In this document: positions 1-4,813 of the stretch, one piece after another
Layout: each line of letters starts with the position of its first letter
Position numbering within the stretch: position 1 is the first letter of the stretch
From: a bacterium
GTDB lineage: Bacteria; Patescibacteriota; Minisyncoccia; UBA6257; GWB1-50-10
Assembly (NCBI GenBank): GCA_021813265.1
Contig: JAKALF010000025.1
Span: 1 to 9,764, forward strand
DNA: 9,764 nucleotides
Direction of reading: 5' to 3'
Made by a program: the position numbers and the translations under genes
The notes under the pieces: generated by a model
Seen by the model: only the letters and a program-made list of their open reading frames with translations
Database searches by the model: none
What the model was told of the DNA's origin: nothing

Positions 1-15
1 AGTCCTAAACAATAA

Positions 16-621
16 ATGTATACCAAACGAGATTATTACTTGTCGGGGGTTATAGGGGCGATCGCGGGCGTGGTTATTCTTTTTCCCGCTTCGGAATTCG
101 GATTTCGGGTTAATGTGTTTTGGGGAATAATTTCCATTCTCCTTTTCTCGCTTCTTTCGGTTTCGGGATTTTTTCTTTGTTCGTTTTTAGGAAAGAGGCG
201 TCAGATTTTTTTTGATTTCGGAAAGTTTTCCGTGACGGGTCTCTTAAACACCCTTATCGATATCGCTGTGTTGAACGGGCTCTTTCTCCTTTCCGGAGTC
301 GCCACGGGAATCTCTTACGCTCTTTTTAAAGCTATCGCCTATATCATCGCGACAAGCAACAGTTATGGCTGGAACAAGTTTTGGACGTTTAAGAGCATGA
401 CCCCTCTTTCCTTCAAAGAATACGGTTCTTTTTTTGTTTTTTCCCTTGTGGGAGCGGGGATTAATATCGGGGTTGCTTCCGTTATCGTAAACGCCATACC
501 CCATCCCTCTGGGATGAGTCCGGAAGCGTGGGGGACGATAGCGGCGCTTGTTGCCGTTCTCTTCTCGAAATTTTGGAATTTTGGAACGTACCGAAGCGTC
601 GTTTTCGCGCGGGGGAAGTAG
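16..621 (+). CDS. GtrA-family multi-pass membrane protein
   Basis: This 201-residue protein is almost entirely membrane segments. The C-terminal part, from about residue 68, resembles GtrA (PF04138), a four-helix family linked to moving lipid-linked sugars across the membrane for cell-surface polysaccharides. The visible family-like points are KFSVTGLLNTLID (70-82), NSYGWNKFWTF (115-125) and WNFGTYRSVVF (187-197). Residues 8-58 add two further hydrophobic helices before the GtrA core, so the protein has about six helices. The start is the first possible ATG, because an in-frame TAA lies immediately upstream at 13-15. No promoter or Shine-Dalgarno sequence is visible in the 15 bases available, so it may be the last gene of an upstream operon. 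The sugar substrate cannot be read from the sequence. The family call is fairly sure; the role is inferred. Confidence 0.82.
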   Translation: MYTKRDYYLSGVIGAIAGVVILFPASEFGFRVNVFWGIISILLFSLLSVSGFFLCSFLGKRRQIFFDFGKFSVTGLLNTLIDIAVLNGLFLLSGVATGISYALFKAIAYIIATSNSYGWNKFWTFKSMTPLSFKEYGSFFVFSLVGAGINIGVASVIVNAIPHPSGMSPEAWGTIAALVAVLFSKFWNFGTYRSVVFARGK

Positions 622-645
622 ATTATAGATTTTGTCTTCGGAAGT

Positions 646-654
646 TGATATTAT
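646..654 (+). promoter_or_regulatory. Extended -10 promoter of hisS, leaderless geometry
   Basis: An extended -10 element (TGA followed by TATTAT at 649-654) ends 6 nt before the hisS ATG at 661. Transcription would start on or next to the A of the ATG. No convincing -35 is visible, which is acceptable for an extended -10. No Shine-Dalgarno sequence is present. Confidence 0.55.
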
Positions 655-660
655 ATACCC

Positions 661-1974
661 ATGATAGATCCTGGACTTCCCAAAGGATTCCGTGATTATC
701 TACCAGAAGAAGAAATCACGCGTCAGAATATGATAGACACCATCCGGTCAGTCTTTGAACGCTTTGGTTTCATTCCTCTTAACACGCCGGCCATTGAGCG
801 TAAAGAAATCTTAACGGGAGGAGACGACCATTTTGGAATGCATATCTTTACGACGGGAATTGACGGGGACAAAGAAAAGCTCGCGCTTCGTTTTGATTTA
901 ACCGTTCCTCTCGCGCGCGTTGTTTCTGAACATCAAAATGAGATACAAAAGCCCTTTAAACGATATCAGATAGGGACGGTCTGGAGGGGAGAAAGTCCTC
1001 AGGCGGGGAGATATCGAGAATTTACGCAGTGCGACGCTGATATTGTCGGGTCCGCGAATATTCTGGCCGACTCCGAGATTATAGCTCTCATGCACGAGAC
1101 GCTTTCCGGACTGGATGTAGGTCCCTTTCGTATTCGCGTCAATAACAGAAAAGTTTTAAACGCTTTAGCGTCATACGCCGGGTTTTCCAAAGAACGGCTT
1201 CCTTCTGTTTTACGAGTGGTTGATAAGATTGAGAAACAGGGATGGAAGAAGGTTCAAGGGGAACTTCTCAAAGAAGGGCTTTTAACCGGACAAACGAAGA
1301 AAATACAAGATATTCTTGAAATACAAAACTCTGACAAGGAAAAAATGTTAAATGAAGCTCAAGACCTTTTAGGAAAGGAATCCCGTGAGGGAATTTCCGA
1401 ACTTCAGGAATGCATGGGATACCTTGAAACCTTTGGCGTTCCCGAAGAGTCCTGGGTTTTTGATTTTTCTGTCGCGAGAGGTCTCGGATATTACACCGGT
1501 ATTGTTTTTGAAAGTATCCTTATTAACCTCCCCGAGTTGGGGAGCGTTATGTCCGGAGGAAGATATGATAACCTTGTTTCCCGTTTCAGTTCTCAAAGCG
1601 TTCCCGCGACGGGGGTCTCTCTTGGAATTGACCGTCTTTTCGCCGGAGTTAGATCATTTAAGGGGTATAAGGCGAAAAAATCGGTATCCAGGGTTCTTAT
1701 TTTGAATTTTGATCCTGAAAGCGAAAAAACCTGCGTAGAAGCTCTCTCAGCGATACGGAAAGCGGGTATTCCGTCCGAAATCTATCTCGGAAACGAAAAA
1801 ACCATGAAGGGACAGCTCGGATACGCTCTAAAGCGGGAGATTCCCTTCGTTCTTATCATCGGATCCGACGAACGAAAACAAGGCATCGCTCAATTGAAAG
1901 ATCTTTCGAAACGAACACAGAATAGTATCCCGCTCTCTTCCTTAGGAAAAGAAATACGGTTGTATATCGGATAG
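661..1974 (+). CDS. hisS: Histidyl-tRNA synthetase
   Basis: HisRS charges tRNA-His with histidine in the cytoplasm; it is a class II synthetase. The 437 residues match the usual length. Motif 1 lies near residues 7-45 (starting PKGFRDYLP). The histidine-site segment LRFDLTVPLARVV is at 76-88. Motif 2 includes WRGESPQAGRYREFTQCDAD (108-127). The second histidine motif GLGYYTGIVFE is at 274-284, and motif 3 (ATGVSLGIDRL) is at 316-326. The anticodon-binding domain runs from about residue 343 to the end. The FDLTVPLAR form, in place of the RPEGT form of E. coli HisRS, is the version I associate with archaeal and eukaryotic enzymes and some bacteria. The ATG at 661 sits 6 nt after an extended -10. 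The gene converges on tig with only 6 bp between the stop codons. Confidence 0.97.
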   Translation: MIDPGLPKGFRDYLPEEEITRQNMIDTIRSVFERFGFIPLNTPAIERKEILTGGDDHFGMHIFTTGIDGDKEKLALRFDLTVPLARVVSEHQNEIQKPFKRYQIGTVWRGESPQAGRYREFTQCDADIVGSANILADSEIIALMHETLSGLDVGPFRIRVNNRKVLNALASYAGFSKERLPSVLRVVDKIEKQGWKKVQGELLKEGLLTGQTKKIQDILEIQNSDKEKMLNEAQDLLGKESREGISELQECMGYLETFGVPEESWVFDFSVARGLGYYTGIVFESILINLPELGSVMSGGRYDNLVSRFSSQSVPATGVSLGIDRLFAGVRSFKGYKAKKSVSRVLILNFDPESEKTCVEALSAIRKAGIPSEIYLGNEKTMKGQLGYALKREIPFVLIIGSDERKQGIAQLKDLSKRTQNSIPLSSLGKEIRLYIG

Positions 1975-1980
1975 TTTGGA

Positions 1981-2979
1981 TTATTGCTCCAATCTTTTGA
2001 ATACTTCCTCATTTATGAGAATCTCCTCCACATATTCTCGGAGACGATTTTCGTCCGCGTCCGGATAATGACTTTTAAGATGAGAGAGTTCATGTTCCAC
2101 CTGCTTTTCATCCGCCTCCACGTTTTCTTTTTGAGCGACGCGTTTCAGAATGAGGCGGTTTTTGACATGTTCTTTGATGGTTGATTCTTCTTCTTTCCAA
2201 AATACTTCCTCTGTTTTTTTGATTCCTTGAAAATACTCTTCCCGTTTCATGTTTCTTTTTTGGAGTTCCCGTTCCAGGCGATCCTCGGTTCTCTGGAGTT
2301 CTCCTTCAACAATGACGGAGGGCAGAGTCATCGAAACTTCCTTCGCGATCGCGGCTATGATGTCTTCACGGATTTTTCTTTGGGCCGCGAGCTCTTTTTC
2401 TCCTAAGAGATTTTGTCGTATTTTTTCTTTTAACTCTTCTAGGTTTTTGAAATTTCCCAGTTCTTTAACCGTGTCGTCCGTAAGGTTTCCCATAGTTTCC
2501 TTTCCCCGCATCTTTTGAATTTCTTTTATCACATCATGTATTTCTTCTTCCGTAACCTGTTGGGTTTCTTTTTTAGCCATGATGCCTTTCGCGATTTTTC
2601 GGTAGTTTGGGAGAGAGTATTCCGGCATTACGGCGACTTCAATCCTGAATTCTAAAGAATTTCCCCAGGCAAGCTTGGTCACGCGAATATGAGGCATGGA
2701 TAGGGTTTCTATATGGTTGTCTTCTATGATGCGAGGGTACGCGTTACGAAGCGCGAGGTTTGCCGTCTCCTCAAGAATTCTTCCCTCTCCCATGGCGTTC
2801 ACCACCATTTGATCGGGCGCGTTTCCTTTTCTGAATCCCGGGATCTCGAGGTTCTTCTTCATGTTTTCAAGGGTTAGTGTTTTATATGATTCCAGGGTTT
2901 CCGAATCGATTACGCCTTCAATCGTAGCCATTGAATTTTTTATTTTCACGTTCGCTTTTTCGTACGGTTTTTTATTCAT
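1981..2979 (-). CDS. tig: Trigger factor lacking the PPIase domain
   Basis: Trigger factor is the ribosome-docked chaperone that meets nascent chains at the exit tunnel. The ribosome-binding signature GFRKG is at residues 48-52, and the N-terminal domain runs to about 120. The C-terminal substrate-cradle domain starts near LTDDTVKELGNFKNLEELKEK (166-186) and continues to the end. In E. coli (432 residues) an FKBP-type isomerase domain of about 100 residues lies between these parts. Here residues about 140-165 pass directly from the linker helix to the C-terminal domain, giving 332 residues in total. There is no frameshift, so this is a clean domain loss and not a pseudogene. A cyclophilin is transcribed divergently from the other side of a 78-bp gap. 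The ATG at 2979 lies 7 nt after a -10 element. Confidence 0.9.
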   Translation of the reverse strand: MNKKPYEKANVKIKNSMATIEGVIDSETLESYKTLTLENMKKNLEIPGFRKGNAPDQMVVNAMGEGRILEETANLALRNAYPRIIEDNHIETLSMPHIRVTKLAWGNSLEFRIEVAVMPEYSLPNYRKIAKGIMAKKETQQVTEEEIHDVIKEIQKMRGKETMGNLTDDTVKELGNFKNLEELKEKIRQNLLGEKELAAQRKIREDIIAAIAKEVSMTLPSVIVEGELQRTEDRLERELQKRNMKREEYFQGIKKTEEVFWKEEESTIKEHVKNRLILKRVAQKENVEADEKQVEHELSHLKSHYPDADENRLREYVEEILINEEVFKRLEQ

Positions 2980-2986
2980 ACGTTTT

Positions 2987-3015
2987 ACCTTACCGTATCG
3001 TTGCCGTTATCGCAA
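2987..3015 (-). promoter_or_regulatory. Sigma-70-like promoter of tig, leaderless
   Basis: Read on the minus strand, TTGCGA (3015-3010), a 17-bp spacer and TAAGGT (2992-2987) end exactly 7 nt before the tig ATG. The -10 keeps only the T-A and final T of the consensus, but spacing and position fit a leaderless start. Confidence 0.5.
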
Positions 3016-3041
3016 GAAACATGGCGAATACGAGCGATTTG

Positions 3042-3050
3042 TGATACCCT
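3042..3050 (+). promoter_or_regulatory. Possible extended -10 of the cyclophilin gene
   Basis: TGA followed by TACCCT (3045-3050) ends 7 nt before the ATG at 3058, the same geometry as the neighbouring leaderless promoters. The hexamer is a poor match on its own, so the call rests on position. Confidence 0.35.
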
Positions 3051-3057
3051 GAAAGCC

Positions 3058-3699
3058 ATGAAAAATAAAACCACGATGATATTTCTCATACTTGCTCTGG
3101 CGGTTATTCTTATCTTTGTTTTTCTCGTGATTCGGGCTGAACGCACTAAAATCTCATCGGATAGGGGGTTTCCAGGTCAAGGGAACGTTGGGGTATCGGA
3201 TAACAAGACACAAAATCGTATGCATATCATAACTATCAAAACCAACCTTGGAGATATTTCTTTTACGACCTATGACGCCGACGCGCCTCTTGCGGTCCAA
3301 AATTTTATCAATCTCGCGAAGAAGGGATTTTATACCAACGTCGTATTTCACCGAGTTATTAAGGGATTCATGATCCAAGGAGGGGATCCCACGGGTACGG
3401 GAACCGGAGGCCCGGGATATTCCTTTAAAGACGAACTTGATCCGAATACGGGGTCGTATAAAGAAGGGTATAAGCGGGGGGTTGTCGCGATGGCAAACGC
3501 GGGACCCAATACAAACGGGAGCCAGTTTTTCATCATGCTTCAAGATACTCCCTTACCTCACGCCTACACCATTTTTGGGAAGGTGGTAAGCGGCCAGGAC
3601 GTCGTTGACGCGATAGGAAACGTAAAAACCGACGGAAATGACCGTCCGCTTAATCCACCCGTCATAGAAGGCGTTTCCGTCAAAGAAAACGCGCGATAG
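3058..3699 (+). CDS. Membrane-anchored cyclophilin-type peptidyl-prolyl isomerase
   Basis: This 213-residue protein catalyses cis-trans isomerisation of prolyl bonds. Residues 7-25 form one hydrophobic segment (uncleaved signal anchor), followed by a polar linker to about residue 54, so the catalytic domain should be outside the cytoplasmic membrane. The cyclophilin fold covers 55-211. Family landmarks are VVFHRVIKGFMIQGGDP (95-111) with catalytic Arg99, the GSQFFI segment (154-159) and an HAYTIFG segment (168-174), where His168 stands near the place of the human cyclosporin-contact Trp. I chose the ATG at 3058 over a TTG at 3001 because it gives a normal N-terminal anchor and follows a -10-like element. 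It is divergent from a trigger factor that has lost its own isomerase domain, but the anchor makes direct replacement doubtful. Confidence 0.93.
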   Translation: MKNKTTMIFLILALAVILIFVFLVIRAERTKISSDRGFPGQGNVGVSDNKTQNRMHIITIKTNLGDISFTTYDADAPLAVQNFINLAKKGFYTNVVFHRVIKGFMIQGGDPTGTGTGGPGYSFKDELDPNTGSYKEGYKRGVVAMANAGPNTNGSQFFIMLQDTPLPHAYTIFGKVVSGQDVVDAIGNVKTDGNDRPLNPPVIEGVSVKENAR

Positions 3700-3731
3700 A
3701 GACCGGCCCTTTCTTTTTTAAACGATTTGTG

Positions 3732-3737
3732 TATACT
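3732..3737 (+). promoter_or_regulatory. -10 element for the RRM leader transcript
   Basis: TATACT at 3732-3737 is a good -10 hexamer, with TG directly before it. It predicts transcription from about 3744, leaving a leader of about 110 nt before the RRM start at 3856. No clear -35 is seen at the expected distance. Confidence 0.45.
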
Positions 3738-3744
3738 TAGATCT

Positions 3745-3842
3745 TGTAGGTGTTTCAGTTGGTTTTTGTATTTCGAATATCGTTTCGGAATCGCGCAGGC
3801 GTTTGTGCTGAGCAGGAAGCCAGATGAGAGGTCGCCCTACAG
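3745..3842 (+). promoter_or_regulatory. Structured 5' leader of the RRM gene
   Basis: The predicted transcript begins almost exactly at TGTAGG (3745-3750), which can pair with CCTACA (3836-3841) near the end of the leader and so close the whole region into a loop. Inside it, short helices are possible: CGAA with TTCG around 3775-3787, and GCGCA (3793-3797) with TGTGC (3804-3808). I do not recognise a known riboswitch family. The 3' arm of the closing helix lies inside a candidate leader peptide, so ribosomes reading that peptide would open the helix. Autoregulation by the RRM protein or a temperature response are possible but unproved. Confidence 0.35.
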
Positions 3843-3859
3843 TAATAAAGCTCTTATGA
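3824..3859 (+). CDS. Candidate 11-residue leader peptide before the RRM gene
   Basis: A very short frame reads MRGRPTVIKLL. It has an AGGA Shine-Dalgarno sequence at 3814-3817, 6 nt before its ATG, which is better than anything before the RRM start itself. Its TGA stop overlaps the RRM start codon as ATGA (3856-3859), the classic arrangement for translational coupling. The RRM gene has no Shine-Dalgarno sequence of its own, so initiation there could depend on ribosomes ending this peptide. The frame is too short to prove coding by composition, and the overlap could be chance. Confidence 0.35.
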   Translation: MRGRPTVIKLL

Positions 3860-4164
3860 AAAAATTATACGTTGGAAATCTTCCGTACAACACGAATGAC
3901 GCCGCATTGCGCGAAATGTTTGAGAAAGCTGGAACCGTGCAGTCCGCCCAGATTATCATGGACAGGATGTCGGGACGCTCAAAGGGTTTTGGTTTTGTTG
4001 AAATGACGAATGACAACGAAGCCGAAAAAGCCATTGAGATGTTTAACGGAAAAGACATGGAAGGCCGTTCGCTTACCGTAAATGAAGCTCGTCCGCTTGA
4101 GCCTCGCGCTCCAAGGGGAAATAACTTCGGCGGGGGACGCGGCTTTGGAAGGAGAGAATTTTAA
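3856..4164 (+). CDS. RRM-domain RNA-binding protein with glycine-rich tail
   Basis: This 102-residue protein has one RNA recognition motif followed by a short Gly/Arg/Phe tail. RNP-2 is KLYVGNL (3-9) and RNP-1 is KGFGFVEM (43-50), both with the aromatic residues that stack on RNA bases. The tail (about 85-102) is NNFGGGRGFGRREF-like and resembles the glycine-rich ends of cyanobacterial Rbp proteins, some of which respond to cold. It probably acts in the cytoplasm as an RNA chaperone or regulator; the targets are unknown. An in-frame upstream extension to 3727 is rejected because it crosses the predicted promoter and shows no conserved sequence. The start at 3856 has no Shine-Dalgarno sequence and overlaps a possible leader peptide. 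A strong terminator follows the stop. Confidence 0.92.
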   Translation: MKKLYVGNLPYNTNDAALREMFEKAGTVQSAQIIMDRMSGRSKGFGFVEMTNDNEAEKAIEMFNGKDMEGRSLTVNEARPLEPRAPRGNNFGGGRGFGRREF

Positions 4165-4180
4165 CTCTTTTCTTGGTAGA

Positions 4181-4208
4181 AACCTCCGGAGAAATCCGGA
4201 GGTTTTTA
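4181..4208 (+). terminator. Rho-independent terminator of the RRM gene
   Basis: A perfect 10-bp stem (4181-4190 with 4195-4204) carries a GAAA tetraloop, and its 3' arm runs into a T-rich tract. It lies 16 nt after the RRM stop. Its T tract touches the -35 element of the next promoter at 4210. Confidence 0.93.
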
Positions 4209-4209
4209 T

Positions 4210-4238
4210 TTGACAAAATTTGAATTAGGGTGTATAAT
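4210..4238 (+). promoter_or_regulatory. Perfect consensus sigma-70-type promoter
   Basis: TTGACA at 4210-4215, a 17-bp spacer and TATAAT at 4233-4238 match both consensus hexamers without a mismatch. This is the strongest promoter in the window. It predicts a start near 4245, which opens no gene directly but an RNA that meets a terminator at 4311-4337. Confidence 0.9.
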
Positions 4239-4244
4239 ACTGTC

Positions 4245-4337
4245 AGTATAATTATTGAAGAATTTTGATACGATGTAAAAATGTAGGGCTAATGCCCATG
4301 ATACGTTATAGGGGCCCGAGGAGGGCCCCATTTTTTT
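4245..4337 (+). ncRNA. Candidate small RNA or attenuator leader upstream of hpf
   Basis: Between a perfect promoter and a strong terminator lie about 93 nt with no usable open frame: the first two ATGs are followed at once by stop codons. A compact hairpin GGGC-TAAT-GCCC is at 4286-4297. TGATACG occurs twice (4266-4272 and 4299-4305), flanking it. The GCCC arm (4294-4297) could instead pair with GGGC (4312-4315) in the terminator's 5' arm, so an antiterminator form is conceivable. Two readings fit: an abundant free-standing small RNA, or a termination-controlled leader of hpf, which begins 19 nt after the terminator. Conserved structured RNAs have been reported near raiA genes in other bacteria (names raiA and raiA-hairpin, from memory). 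I cannot say whether this belongs to either. Confidence 0.6.
4311..4337 (+). terminator. Rho-independent terminator between small RNA and hpf
   Basis: A 7-bp all-GC stem (4311-4317 with 4323-4329) has a GAGGA loop and is followed by one A and seven Ts. It is a canonical intrinsic terminator. It ends 5 nt before the -10 hexamer that serves hpf. Confidence 0.95.
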
Positions 4338-4339
4338 CA

Positions 4340-4348
4340 TGGTATAAT
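4340..4348 (+). promoter_or_regulatory. Extended -10 promoter of hpf, leaderless
   Basis: TGG followed by a perfect TATAAT (4343-4348) ends 7 nt before the ATG at 4356. The last bases of the hexamer form an ATG (4347) in frame with the gene, but transcription should begin after it, which makes 4356 the real start. Confidence 0.75.
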
Positions 4349-4355
4349 GGAAGAT

Positions 4356-4703
4356 ATGAAAATTTCTATACTAACAAAAGACGTCGCGATGACGAACGCG
4401 ATTAAAGCGTACGTGAATCAAAAGATCGGAGCTCTTTCATCGTTTGTAAAACGTTTTGAGAAGCGGGGAGACATTACCTTGTTTTTAGAAATCGCCCGCA
4501 GTACGAAACATCATAAACACGGGGAAGTATTTTACGCGGAAGCCACGCTCGCTCTTCCCGGGAAAACCATTCGAGTTGAAGAATATAACACCGATTTATA
4601 CCGCGCCATAGACGGACTTAAAAAAACCCTTAAACGTGATATTATAAAATACAAGAGTAAGCTGGTTCATAAAACCAACCGCAAAAAGGCCGGAAAATCA
4701 TAA
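4356..4703 (+). CDS. hpf: Ribosome hibernation promoting factor, short form
   Basis: HPF/RaiA-family proteins (PF02482) bind the 30S decoding channel in resting cells, block translation and protect ribosomes. The 115-residue protein begins MKISILTKDVAMTNAIKAYV, the usual first strand and helix. It carries the family's basic helix with HHKHGE (52-57) and ends with a Lys/Arg-rich tail (95-115). It lacks the C-terminal dimerisation domain of long HPF, so it is a short form; RaiA/YfiA and HPF are not separable by eye. The start at 4356 is chosen over 4347 because the family sequence begins there and because 4347 lies inside the -10 hexamer. Regulation may combine its own leaderless promoter with read-through from the upstream small-RNA promoter. 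A small membrane peptide gene and nth follow closely. Confidence 0.92.
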   Translation: MKISILTKDVAMTNAIKAYVNQKIGALSSFVKRFEKRGDITLFLEIARSTKHHKHGEVFYAEATLALPGKTIRVEEYNTDLYRAIDGLKKTLKRDIIKYKSKLVHKTNRKKAGKS

Positions 4704-4711
4704 TCATAACC

Positions 4712-4813
4712 ATGGGAGAACACATTGAATTTTGGATCTTTGTTTTTGTGGCGCTCGTCTTAGTTTATTTCGCCTATCATGAGCCCCAGATTATCCTCGG
4801 CGCGATGCGATAG
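4712..4813 (+). CDS. Small single-span membrane protein, 33 residues
   Basis: A short frame fills the whole gap between hpf and nth. It starts with ATG 8 nt after the hpf stop and ends in TAG immediately before the nth ATG. Residues 5-22 are strongly hydrophobic (FWIFVFVALVLVYFAY at 7-22), flanked by charged or polar ends (MGEH, HEPQ), as expected of a one-helix membrane peptide. A CATAAT hexamer (4699-4704) ends 7 nt before its ATG, the same spacing as other leaderless starts here, but there is no Shine-Dalgarno sequence. I do not recognise a family. It could be a real small protein or a translated spacer that couples nth to hpf. Confidence 0.5.
   Translation: MGEHIEFWIFVFVALVLVYFAYHEPQIILGAMR

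Noticed and set aside
898..1596. Several open frames antisense or out of phase inside hisS, and similar ones inside tig, the cyclophilin, nth and other genes
   Set aside because: They lie wholly within well-supported genes, show no recognisable domain and lack promoter or ribosome signals.
3001..3057. Upstream TTG start for the cyclophilin
   Set aside because: It would place a charged stretch before the membrane anchor and overlap the tig promoter; ATG 3058 gives a normal signal anchor.
3700..3722. Terminator after the cyclophilin gene
   Set aside because: There is a T-rich run, but only a 4-bp weak stem (AGAG with TTCT) precedes it.
3745..3842. tRNA or SRP RNA in the RRM leader (TTTCAGTTGG resembling a D-arm, TTTCGAAT resembling a T-loop, and AGCAGGAAGCCAGATGA vaguely like SRP RNA)
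   Set aside because: The D-like and T-like segments are too close together for an anticodon arm, there is no acceptor stem, and the SRP GGAA tetraloop with its conserved asymmetric loop is missing.
3727..3855. N-terminal extension of the RRM protein
   Set aside because: It crosses the predicted promoter, has no family resemblance and no ribosome site; RNP-2 begins right after Met at 3856.
4273..4286. ATG-TAA and ATG-TAG start-stop pairs in the small RNA as regulatory minimal frames
   Set aside because: No Shine-Dalgarno sequence precedes them, and A/T-rich sequence yields such pairs by chance.
4298..4402. Open frame of about 35 codons running through the small-RNA terminator into hpf
   Set aside because: It crosses a strong terminator and the hpf promoter, has no ribosome site, and its composition is set by the hairpin and the overlapping gene.
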